Source of the DNA: Ceratodon purpureus
Taxonomy: Eukaryota; Streptophyta; Bryopsida; Pseudoditrichales; Ditrichaceae
NCBI GenBank assembly: GCA_014871385.1
Contig: CM026422.1
Coordinates: 16,045,917-16,109,916 of the forward strand
DNA: 64,000 bases
Direction: 5' to 3'
The translations under genes were made by a program, and so were the position numbers. The notes under the pieces were generated by a model. That model saw only the letters and a program-made list of their open reading frames with translations. It had not been told where the DNA came from and did no database searches. Positions within the stretch are counted from its first letter, which is position 1, and every line of letters starts with the position of its first letter. This document shows positions 47,766 to 59,443 of the stretch, piece by piece.

Positions 47766-47927
47766 AACTAGAAGCAGACCTGTCGTTCCTCACTCAAAAA
47801 GTGTCGCCCTTCACTGACGGAGAAGGTGGAAAAGGGCACTTTTTCTTGTCTTTTGTGACTCCAGTGACTCGCCAACTTCGAAATTGCTTGATATAGTAAG
47901 TGAGGAACGACAGGTTTGCTAGTAGTG
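47766..47927. mobile_element. Miniature CACTA-like foldback element
   Basis: ACCTGTCGTTCCTCACT (47778-47794) and its exact reverse complement (47899-47915) form the arms, with a second, imperfect stem inside (AAAAAGTG... / ...CACTTTTT). Read from the right end inward, the terminus is CACTACTAGCAAACCTGTCG, a classic CACTA superfamily end; the left end has decayed to AACTAGAAGCAGACC. AAT flanks both ends (47763-47765 and 47928-47930), the three-base target duplication expected for CACTA elements. No coding capacity. Confidence 0.7.
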
Positions 47928-50900
47928 AATGAGCCCCATTTTGTATGCAATTAGTTTCATCTAGCATTCTTGAGATGGAGAAAACATGATATTAAGTATG
48001 TTCGTACAGACATGGTTGATCATCAGCTGTGATTGCGAGGTGTCCTGAATTTAAATTACTTTTCTGAATAATGTCTCCTTCATAGTCGAGTAAAGACATG
48101 CACATTAGAGTTATCCTTAAAGCTACCCTTAGTTTTTGAAAGATATCATGAATTTTGTTTCATTGTGTTGAATAGTCATCACTCTCATTTATAAAATTCA
48201 TCATATTAATTATGTGGGTTCGTTCTTGATATAGGAAGATTGCAATGAAGAGGTGTTGACATAGGACATTGTTGAACCTTGTTAATTTCAATTTTGAAAA
48301 TTCAACCCAAAATTAATTTAACTTTGAAGTCATACATTATAGACTTCAAAGACATACTATAATCTTCCAATTCTTTGGTTTATTTTCACTAAGGTTTTAT
48401 AAACACTTATTTAATTAAAATATGCTTATCTTCTAAAATTCTTTGGTGTTTTTTAAATAAATATTCTAAAATTGACTCTTTTTTACTTCAATTCTAATAA
48501 TATTAATCTTAAGCGCTTTCTAATAAATTAAGTCATAAGATCTTTAAAGGAACTTGATAAACTACTCATATTCCAAAAGTGGACCATCAATTTTTCTTCA
48601 TTTGTGAGATCATACAAATGTGAGATTGTAAATTTTTCAGCAAATATAAAACTTTCTTTTTTTGGTCAAACTTTAAATCCTATCTTTGTAAAACTCATGT
48701 ATACTAGGACTTGGATAAGTTGGTAACTTAAGTAGGAATTTTGTTAAAAAATACAATACAATTCAAAAATTCAAAAAATAAAAAAAAATAAAAATAAAAA
48801 TAAAAATAAAAATTTGGCTGCCCAAATTTGAAATGAAAACAAGTTCTTCAATGAAAATTCTCAAAAAATCAGAAATTCTCCCCAAAAATCACACAATTAG
48901 ATTGTAACAAGATATTGCTTTGCATAAAATTTCATACCAAAATATTAGTTTTTACTACTTCATCTAAGTTGTTCAATATCCTTTGGACTAATTTATTTCA
49001 ATATCATTTTACTGATTAGAAATTAAGGAAACTTTAGGGATTATATTTATACGATTAAATGATTAAATATCATAAATAGTATCACTAATTTTTATTTTAT
49101 TTTTTTGATGCAAATAGTGACTTTATTCCACAGAGTATCACTAATTTTGACTCCGAGAATTTTAAGAAAAAATTCCCCCAAAAACTGCGTTTTCTTTATA
49201 ACCACTCTGCACTCTAAAGGGTAAACACAAATCCTGATATCAAGGGTGGACTGTAGCTACTGGTTTGATCATGGATTCTTGGTTGATTCAGTGAAGCTTG
49301 TCCATTTTGAGGCTTCTCTTGTCAATATTCATAGGTGATGAATCGTAGCTCCACCGATACCAAGAGTCCAAGACAAAAGCAGGTAGCGTACTGTTACCAC
49401 ATTGATTGTAGTGGGCTACATTATACTCTATACCCATTCCAATTTGAGGTTTCCACCTTTTCTCCTGGTCCTTTCAGACACTGTGGTTGGCTCAAGGTGA
49501 CTCAATTTGCATATGTGTGGATGTAGGTTGATTGGATTCACTTTGGACACAAACAACAAGATGTTTATTGATACTCAATAGTTTTACACCAAACAATGCG
49601 AGCATAATGTGAAATGGAATATATTAGTTTATGAGACAAATAATGTAGTGTACCCAATTCCTCGCTGAACTTCAATTTTGCGTAATTGGGCATGTGAAAG
49701 AAAAAGTTTATAATTTTTGGATGTTCTGCAAAGCTAGTAAAAAAGGCATCCTCCAAAAAAATACATTTTTGGAACATTTCAACAATTTTCTATAAATTAT
49801 TAAATCTTAAAGCAGAGAGTGGTCATTAACCCCTAAAGCATTTGGCCATAAAATCCCAAATTCTGCCTCAATTCTGCCCTGTTTTAGTTCAAGGAAATAT
49901 TATGCAAATTTAAACCTATATTAAAGAATCTAACCGTAGGATCTAGTACCTAACTTGTACATGTATGTGTACACAAAATTTTAGATTGTAACTCCTTGCC
50001 GTTTGGAAGATCATAAGGTTTGAACTTGAGAGAAAAGTTTTTTTTGGTAGTGCTCGGCAGGGACAACCACCCTTCGAAGAGTGAATGCCAATTTTTTGAG
50101 ATCGTGTGGTTGGAGGCTCTTCAGTTTTGGATTCTAAAGTGAGTTGGGAGTATGCTCAAAAAAATTGAAGACAATACAACACACAGAAGCATTGGAAAAC
50201 CACATTTCTAGTGACGGGAGTCAAATGAATTGCATATACATTGGCTCTTTTTCCACAGTACAAATGCCAAAGAAGATCATCTATTTTTTGAAATCCGAAC
50301 AGTGTATACATGCATTTGTATGGAAAAGAAATTTTAGAGGAAAAAAATCCAATAAATAAATAAGTCCAAAATAGATATGAATTTTACAGCATATACTGTG
50401 GTTTAGGAGGAGAAAATGGTGAAGGAAAAATGGGTGATGAAGCTGTTTGAAAGTTTTTATCAAACTTGGAACTATGACTAAATATATCTCAAGATCCATA
50501 CGGTCAAAATTTTCAAAACTTAGTCCAATGAATAATTAGATGGCTCTGAACAAGATCCTACGGTTGGATTTCTCAAAATCAAGTTTTAAAAAAAATTGCG
50601 GAACGATTTCAGAAAGGATCATTTGGAAGTCACTATAGAGTGTCACAAATTTGGTACACCACTCCAAACTCGCCCGAGCTGCCCTGAATTGAATTTTGAT
50701 CTTTACACACAAATTATTTCTTAACTACGGGCCCGATGAAAGTAAAGTTTGGTCTTGTTCGAAAGATATGACAATTTCCCATGTTGTGCCAAAGTTACAA
50801 CCACATCCGGTAAAATTTGACTCATACGGAGCCTAACCGGACCCAAAATCATACCAAAATTGTTGAGTTGATGCTTTAGGGGTTAACCATTTGTACGGTC

Positions 50901-51478
50901 CTAGTTTTCTAAGAAGTTGGATTTTGAATATAAAGTGCTTCTACATCAATAAAAAAAATTCAATTTTTCTAGGTATGGACGCAATTAGAGCACTCTTGGA
51001 CACTTTTCCAAACCACATTGGGTGGTTTCTTAGACCAACCTCCCAATCCTAAGGGTTGGCAATTGGGTTTATTCACGAATTGAATCTACTATCATAGTTG
51101 TACTACATTTTGATCATGATGCAATATACTTTCTCTAAAAAAAAAATAATGAGAAAGCCAAATACCAGAAATCTACTTTACATTACAACCAACTACAAGT
51201 AAGAATTGTGGAAAAGTAATAATACATTTATTATATGTCACATCATCTTAAGTTACTAGAAAAGTGTATTATTAAGATAAGACATTAATGCTTTTATAAA
51301 GCGTGGAGAAAGCCCAAATTTCAAAGAATAATGGGCAAACTTCCATGGTAGAGACATGTTGTTTCTCAATTACACTTAGGATTCTTTTCCATAGACAATA
51401 TCCTTAGCAATGAGTGTCAAAAGAGGCAATTACCACTTTAATGAACTAATTATCATCAAACTCGTGTACAACCTCTTC
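47928..51478. other. AT-rich gene-free interval
   Basis: No convincing gene. Contains an (AAAAT)n run at about 48775-48813 and a possible 1.06-kb element bounded by 16-bp inverted repeats (49826-50886), listed separately. Confidence 0.55.
49826..50886. mobile_element. Possible 1.06-kb non-autonomous element with 16-bp inverted ends
   Basis: TTAACCCCTAAAGCAT at 49826-49841 is matched by its exact reverse complement at 50871-50886. The interior has no open frame. The same core (TTAACCCCTAAAG) appears at 22991 in the other AT-rich interval, suggesting a repeat family. Sixteen bases is short evidence, and no clear target duplication was found. Confidence 0.4.
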
Positions 51479-52248
51479 GACTACTAGAAATGCGGTCCTC
51501 AACGATTGCTGAAACGGGGCAAAAGCAAGTCGCGGAGGTCATTTTTTCAGTTGGACGACACAGTCGCCCAAAGCATCTCGTGTAGGACACCCGAGTCGCG
51601 ACGAGCCGCGTCATCCGGGACAAAAATCTGGAGTCGACTGGGTCGTTTAGGACAGCTTATGTTCGACTCACATGTACCCGCTGATGTAGATATTCATCCC
51701 TTATAACATGTCTGATTTGGAGGTTCTAGACTAGTCTGCGACGTACATTAGAGACAAAATGGAAATGTCTACTTTGACATAATAATGCAGTCGCGGACGT
51801 ACATATCGTTTGAAGCGTATATGTTTCAAAATCTGCGTATGGTGCTTCATTTTTGACTACGCGTGACAGTACACGTGGTTTTGAACTTAAACTTCCCCCG
51901 GCTCTTTAGGGGCCCCATTTGGTCGCAACCATCGACATCTGTATATTTCCCATTCGCCGTCTTTCAAGATGTAGTCCATCGTGGCCATTGATCTAGACGG
52001 TTTGTATTTAAGTTTTTCAAATTTTTAATTTTGTTTTTAAAAACCATAATTCGAATCGGATCAATAATTATACGAAAACATTTCTATTTCTACTGCTGTT
52101 CGATTAGACAGATGTATTATATCAATTCGGCACAGTATTTTTTGATCGAATAGTGTGGGTCATTTGTTGTAGGGGATGCTCGTTATATTAGTGTGGACGA
52201 AATCAATTCTGTGTTCAAAATTAGAAGAGAGAGATTTAACCAGTAAGA

Positions 52249-52272
52249 GAGGGGGGGGGGGGGTGTGTGTGT
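52249..52272. repeat. G-run followed by (GT)n
   Basis: About a dozen G residues followed by a short GT repeat, within the left non-coding part of the CACTA element. Confidence 0.9.
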
Positions 52273-53697
52273 AGGGTCAGTATGTGCAAAAATGCATAAT
52301 ACAACCAATGAAAACGAGTACTCTAAATCTGCGCTTGAACGCAGCATGTACGCAAAGATTTGTATTCCGGAAGTAAGAATGAATACAAGATCAATACAAA
52401 CAAAGATCAATGCAGCCAAAGATGCAGTCTTTCCGATGTGTTCAAGAAGGTACCATGTAGTCTTTGAAACGGGGTTGGTTCTTCTTCCTAACGATAACAC
52501 AACATTCGAATGCCAACAAAAAATCATGTAACTACAGAGCCTGCATCATAGTAGATAGATGAGTTGAAGAATACGACGTCGCCCACGCAGGTACTGATGT
52601 AGTACATCTTGAAGGACACCACGTCCATAACCGCTTTGTTAAGATGGCATTGGTCTCTTCGACGTTTAAATAAATTCGCGGCACAACACAACTAATTTTA
52701 CGTCAACATATATTTATACTGTGGAAGCGTTATACCTGCATAGAGAATTTGGGAGAGACTAAATGAGAAAGGAAAAGAATTGTTGGCAGTAAAAATATAG
52801 TCTAGTCTGAGGGCAATGGTAAGCGTGTGCAAGGACTTACAAAACAGAGAAGGTTACGTATCCCGTACTTTACTTTCATACTCTGAGAATACGAGTATAT
52901 ATATGGAAAATAAAATGTATCATTGAAGGATTCTCGAAATTTCTGACCTTCATGTTTTCTGCTGTAATCCAATGCCGACAGACTTAGCATTTAGCCTGTC
53001 ATACAGAAACGCGCTGAACATCAGACCTTACTTTTTTGTAGCAGTTGCACCAAACAGGCAAGCCTAGTGGGAATCTTAACATGAATCTAACCTAAGGTTA
53101 GCATACAAATACGCACAATCTACTGATGTTTAAGGTACATCTGTTTAAAATGATCTACGACTACAGAACAAAAACATGTAAGAATGAGCTAAAAATCGAG
53201 AAGAAACCAAAAAAAAAAATGAGAGCGAAAGGGGTACAAAAAAACCACAATCACCTTCTCAAAAAAATTAAAAAATAAAAGATAAAAAACAAAATGACAA
53301 AGATAGATAAAAAAAAAAAAAAACCGGGAAGGAAGTAAAGGCAAGAAAAGAGCTAGAGGAACAAAATAAAAGTGAAGTATTGCGATACATGACAAACATA
53401 AGAATAAATTTAAAGTCTCAGATCAAATTTCAAGATATTTGAAAACATGCTTCATACTGTGCATCGTAGCTCGAACGCTATAAAAGTTAGGTGTCAGCTG
53501 CCATTCCCAGCAACTTCTTTCATCCATAGTGCGTTACGGTCCCCCCTCCTAGTATGTATGATTGAGCTGTTACCATGGAATATGAAAGATACGCACAAGG
53601 TTTGCAATTTAAAAAACAAAGGCAAAGTAGAAGCGTTTATAGGCATTACCTCCGGTATATACATGGTAAAAATGCCTGGTGTCGATTGACTTCTACG

Positions 53698-56600
53698 TCA
53701 GTCGACTAGATATCTAGTTAGGTTGTCTTCCTTCCATAACGTGTTACCGTTTGCTGTGTCACCTAGTGTGTACTGGTCAGCAAACTCTTGAGGACGCATC
53801 AGAGGGACAGTCGGTTCCATCACTTCCGTGACGTCAACTTTATACCAACCCCTCGGAATTGGATGAAAGTGAAATAGGTCATTACCCTTGGCTGTGCCGC
53901 TTATCCTCCCAACAACAACCCTCTTTGATGTGTTCCTAGGGTCCAACAAATACACCTTGTCTTTGATTCTGATCTGTAGTCCAGGATTCCAAATCAATCA
54001 CAAAGATGTTCTTATTTAATCTGTTGCATACAAAAGCAAAAAATAAAGAGAAAAATGAAAAAGGAAAGAAACACTACACATTGTATATGTTGTGCAGTTG
54101 TATACAAAGAAACGAAAACAGAAACATACCTCTCTTTTCGTCCCCATTTTTTCTAAATGTTTGTTGCACTGCGCTGGAGTGACAGGCAGTTCCTTTGCTT
54201 TCTTCTTCGGGATACCTGTGTCCTCAATCCATTCCGGGTCCGTTTCTTCGACATTCTGAAGAGAGTAGAAGAGAACGCAAGTAGCAGCAAAACCATATCC
54301 CAGAATGAGTATTTATGTGTATCACCACGACGACTCTTTCTCAGTCAACAATCAAAGAATGAATGAAATACAAGGACCATCTACTTTGCCACTGCACACC
54401 TACAGCGACGACTGAGAATTATCCACGAACTTCTGGCGAGTCGTATCCACTCTGTCGTGTGTATCGGCAATGCGCTCCAATCGTGGCCATAGTGTCTGCA
54501 GAAGGTACCCATCGTCTTCTCCATTGTGAACTAGGTCTCTCGCTTCAAACACGCTCGAGCACAACGTGTTTGAAGTATCACTCCGAACAGTGCCCTTTCC
54601 AACACGAGGAAGGACATATATCGTACCTAGGTCCCGGCCTAGTTCCGCAAAGTGGTCTATTACATCATTCTGACCAACTTCTCCGCTTATAAAACTGTTA
54701 CGAGACTTACAAAGGGATTCATGGGCCGGAGATCCTACATTGAAGTTACTAGTCCAGAGTTCTTTTGATGAGCACTGTTGATATAAAATATCACACACTT
54801 CTCTCATGTACATTTCATCCCCGTTACCCAAAAATGCGACAGTGAACCTTAGAAAACATCGATCGAGAAATTCAGCCATGAGTGGCCTGAATATATACTG
54901 TCGTACACCAGACTGGTATGATTTGCGGAGATTGGTGCTTTCATATTTTTCAGAGTTTGGGATCGCATCCAACAATGTCCCCTGGATACTTAACACAAGC
55001 AGAAATGAGGACTTGCGTACGACGGATAAATATTGTCCATTCTTCGGCCTAACTTGGCACTCACCTCGAGAAGGTTGTTAACATTGGTCTTGTTGGTGAC
55101 ATCGTCATTCTTTCGTTTCTTTCGGCCTGCACGCGTCACCTCCTCCAGCTTGTTGTGCTTTGGCGCGGTTTTCTGCTGCGGTTCTTTCACTCTTAAGCCA
55201 CCTCTAGTCTTCGTTGCAGTTTTGGCGGCCGTGTCGGGCGTGTCCAAAGCATCCGGTGAATAAACAGTAGAGTCCTTTCTCGAAGATATTCTCCCCAATT
55301 TCTCTTTCATAGAATGCACCTCCTTGCGGTGCAATCGCGACTGTGATAGCATAGCCGGTATATCTTGCGCGCTAGCTGCGTCTTCATTGGCATCATCTTC
55401 AGTCCCCAAAACATCGTTCGTCAGTTTCTCTTCTGCAACACAGTCAGCTTCCGGAATTTGTCTATCCCAATCAACACCCACGTCCCCATCTTCCTGCCCC
55501 TCTTCACCTGCAGTACCTGGAGTTCCTTGACTTTGGACATTCAACTCTTTTTGCAGAACAGATGCGCTGGCACCTGTGTCGGAATTACCCAGTGTTTCCG
55601 ATAATCCTTGGAAAGGGAGATTCATTCCTTTTATGAGTTGCACGAGCATACCTTCCACTCTACGAGTGGCATCAGCGTTTGTTGTTCCTACCTCAATCGC
55701 TTGTGTTAGCTTATCTTCAATTGTCTTCATTGTGTCTTCCTGCTCTTTAGAAGATCTTTCTAACGAAGCTATACGCGTCAATGACCTACTTGACACTCCC
55801 TGGTAAGAACAGCAACACAATGAACCCCAAAAAGAATAAAAATAGAAATATATATATTTACAGGAAACATGTGTTAAAACCTCATACCAAAAAATGATCT
55901 ACCTACGGTATTGCATAATGTAAATTGAAATGGTTAGATTATTCTTAATATGTGTTTGTGCATCAAAGTCATATATTATCTGATATAACAGGTAAAGACA
56001 AACAATGAACTTGATAAATTACACACAGAATTTTTAGAGACTAGACTCTTGAAAAGTGAAAACACTATTTGTGAATTCGATAACATCTGAATTGCAATTA
56101 AATGTTCATACACTCAGAGTTTCATGAGATTACACGACTCTTATCAGAAGACTCATATGAAGTACTGTATGATGTGGATTTCTGTAGCTGCAACGTCACA
56201 AATAGGGGAAAAAAATTTAAAAAATAAAAAATAAAAATAAAAATTCCGATAGATGAATAGATAAGACTTATTCTCTTACCGACGATTCTTTAGGTCTCTC
56301 CGTGGTTAGCTCCTGCACTTTGTCTGCAATATCAGTAAGCCCCGGACTGGATTCACGCGTCCTCTTCTGCACATGTACAATGCAATATTGAAACTCAGAT
56401 AATGATTTACATGCATGCAAGATCGTGTTTTTTGACGTTTACTACTTATATATTTGCATTGGTTAATTATTTCCACTTCACATCGACCGCAATGGATTCA
56501 GTTGATGGTAAAACACGACAGAAATTAAACATGGATCCTATTATAATTACATCATTTTTTCAGTTGTCGATGTGAGTGACTCAATACTACGGTGAAATCA

Positions 56601-58764
56601 CTGTCTAGAATTACAAACAGAATCGGTGGAAATGCATACCATGTCCGCAGCCACTCCGGCGTATCCCCTCCGACCAGTGCAATTGACATTCTTAACTCTA
56701 GACCTCGCATACCTCATTTCCTCCGCCTTTTCCAATGTCGACGGCTTCTCCCAATAATCCTTCAGTGCCTCCCATTGCCACTTCTCAACATGAGAAGGGC
56801 ATATTATGTCCTCCCTCCGTTTGCTCTTCTCTATTTTCTCTTTCATATATATCTCCTTCAATCGAGCGCGCTCCTTATTTATCCAGTTGGCTACCTGCTT
56901 GTGATAACCTTCGTCATCCAGGGTGTTGTCTATGAATTCGAACTCCTCTTCCAACGCTGCCCTCAGCTGCTTGCTTCCATCGTCGTCCTGTTTCAAGTAG
57001 TTGATACAACTAATGTCTAGCATCTTCGGAATGTACTGTCTAAGTGCGGATTCCCAGAATGTCTTCCCAATTGATGCGCCATCTATCTCGCCGCCCTCAT
57101 TTAACACAACCAAGTAGGGCTTAAGTCCCTTCTCTCTTCGTTCTTTTGCAAAAGCAAGCATTTTCTTCCTCTAAACCTCCTATCTGAGCGACACACAGAT
57201 TCTGGTTTCCTCCTATCAGGTCTATGTGAGTTATCAATTACATCTTGAGTGGGCTCTCTAACCTGGAATTCTGGCTGCACTTGAGTCATGTTGCCAGGTC
57301 TTACATTCGGACGCCACTGAGGAGGGTATGGTTGCTGTGGAGGTCCAGGATAAACTCCAAATTGACGTGGATCAGACGCCTGGTAAGGATACGGATGGGC
57401 GGGGAATCCAGTGGTTGATGACGGCATCCAACGTTGCGATTCCGCTGATTGCGATTCATAATGGATTTGCTAACTTGTACTCCCTGTCCATTGCATATGT
57501 GGATTCCAGGTCCGTGGAGTAGATGGTTGATGTGGCCATTGTTGATTGTATCCCCATCCATGGGAAGGAGGCTGCATTCCGTACTGCCATTGTTCTTGTC
57601 GATGCTGGAAGGGCGGGGAAGCGTTCGCTCCATGAAGGTTCGCATCAGCAGCAACAAAGGTCTCTCGCATCGTCGAAGTTTGGCCAACCTCAGTTGATGT
57701 GTGCGCTTTCGATTTTCCACCCGTTGGATCCTCTGCCTGTTGCTGAATTGGGTTCCCTGGAGACGGCGTACGGAGCTCATGCACATTTGGAACGTCTACA
57801 CAGCCTACGGAAACAAATTGTCAATAAAAAATAACTCTAACACATGCAATACTGTTCTTTATACCCTAAACAGTGTACATAATTTCAGGGTTTCCATTAG
57901 AACAGTTGGCGGCAACAAAGTCCCTGTGACTTTATCTAATGCATCTTATTCATAAACGTGTAGTTTAGATGCGTAGTATCTTCTGATGCAATGGCTGCCC
58001 TACCCCGACTTCTGCTAAACCATCGACCATTACTTCCACTGTAACGAAGCGCAAAACACAGATTTTTAAAGGCTTAAAAAGTTTGGTATCATCTAGTTCG
58101 ACATCTCTACCAGCATTCATATTATGCGGATAAGATGGTATGGAAAGAGGTAGAAGGCAGCACCTGGTCGACGAGTGCCGTTGGTATTCTCTGTGGTCAG
58201 CCCCGCTTCTTCGCCTTCCATCTTCTTCTTCGCCGCCTGTTTTCGAGGGGGTTTTGGTGAAGCTCGAGAGTTCTTCAACCGCGGACTCCTGCGTACATCT
58301 GCGCCAACACTCTGCAGTCTCTGGCGTATAGTGCACAGATTATCATGTCTCGGTTGGCGAATTCCATCAGACCTGCGCTCAATACTGACTTGTTAACTAC
58401 TACATTGTGAAGAGAAAAGGGGACACGAAGTTGGACTCCGCATGCGTGGAGGTAAGAGGGACGAGCACTTTAGCAACATACAATAGCAGTAATACCACGA
58501 ATTTAGAAGTATAAGCATCATAATCTAAACGCTAGGCACGTGGCAGAGTTTCGGCTGTTGCATATCAGTATCGATGTTCTGCAGGAGCACTTACAGATTT
58601 CTTGCTGCTTCTTCGAGGGGAGCGACTTGAGCACGGAGCTCCGCCACCCGCCGATTTCTCTCCCGCAAGTACTCATTTTCCTCGTAAGGCTCATCTTCAT
58701 CTCTCTTTTGCATCTCTGGATTTCCGTCACTACTGTCGCACCCCGATGAACTAGAATAACTCAT
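53698..58764 (-). pseudogene. TNPA-like / Transposase_24 protein of the CACTA element
   Basis: Accessory protein of CACTA elements (family Transposase_24, Ptta/En/Spm), expected to bind subterminal repeats. Exons in transcript order: 58595-58764, 58164-58318, 57242-57804, 56640-57170, 56280-56366, 55065-55799, about 54403-54981, 54130-54255 and 53698-53973. They start MSYSSSSGCDSSDGNPEMQ. A Gln/Pro/His-rich region (YPGPPQQPYPPQWRPN) follows, then the Transposase_24 core with KPYLVVLNEGGEIDGASIGK, FDNT-like acidic stretch, WQWEALKDYWEKPSTLEKAE and RSRVKNVNCTGRRGYAGVA. Next come a coiled-coil region (IEDKLTQAIEVG), a basic NLS-like patch (RAGRKKRKND) and a C-terminal domain (VYLLDPRNTSKRVVVGRISG) like those fused to other plant CACTA proteins. 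An in-frame TAG at 57470-57472 interrupts the Gln-rich exon, and TAG at 54400-54402 closes the seventh exon before any clear donor. Probably inactive unless spliced around. Confidence 0.75.
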
Positions 58765-59443
58765 TGCGCGACGATGCTACGGTGCAATCAACTACGGAGT
58801 CTCAATTCTTACACAAACCTCCGTGACTTATGCTGGACTCGGTATGCCGGTAATATGAACGTCTGATGGAAACCCTGCTCTCTACTGTAGACAGCTAAAC
58901 TGAGAGACTCCCGTTGTAGTGGGTGATTGTTGGGTGCGTTATAGTATGAGAGCCCAATGTTCGTGCCGCCTGTTGTCGTGGCTGCGCATTGGTAGCTATG
59001 CCTCAACGTACATCCTACACGTCGTCCTTTGTTCCCAGGTTGTTCCCGTCGCATTTTTTCATTTAAGTTTCACCTCGTGTCTTATCTGTTTCCCTAAACC
59101 ATAGCTGTTTGTGTCATAATTTATTTCGGAACCCATAATCTCTTATCATGTTTTGACGCTGTTCCTATCCTATGTCGTCCTTTGGTGGATACAATTTATT
59201 ATTATTTTAATACTGGGTAAATACAGTTGTTGCGCCTGTGATTAGATCCAGTACTAGTTGATGATACCGTTTAGAAAATTAATGAAGACGACATGGAACA
59301 TGTGGAGGTTGATTATGACTAACATAAAAATCATCACTGTGAGTTGATGTTCTTGTTTGACAGCTGATGTCTACTTTCTGTGAACCCAGATATAACTCGA
59401 CGTTGTCTCCAATGCTGGATTGGTGTAGTGGAAAATTGTGGCT
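58765..59443. promoter_or_regulatory. Divergent promoter interval of the CACTA element
   Basis: 680 bp separate the opposed start codons of the TNPA-like and TNPD genes. No open frame of interest lies between them, so it should hold both promoters. No specific motif was recognised. Confidence 0.5.

Noticed and set aside
55033..55806. Several plus-strand open frames of 60-80 codons
   Set aside because: Antisense shadows of the long TNPA-like exon at 55065-55799.
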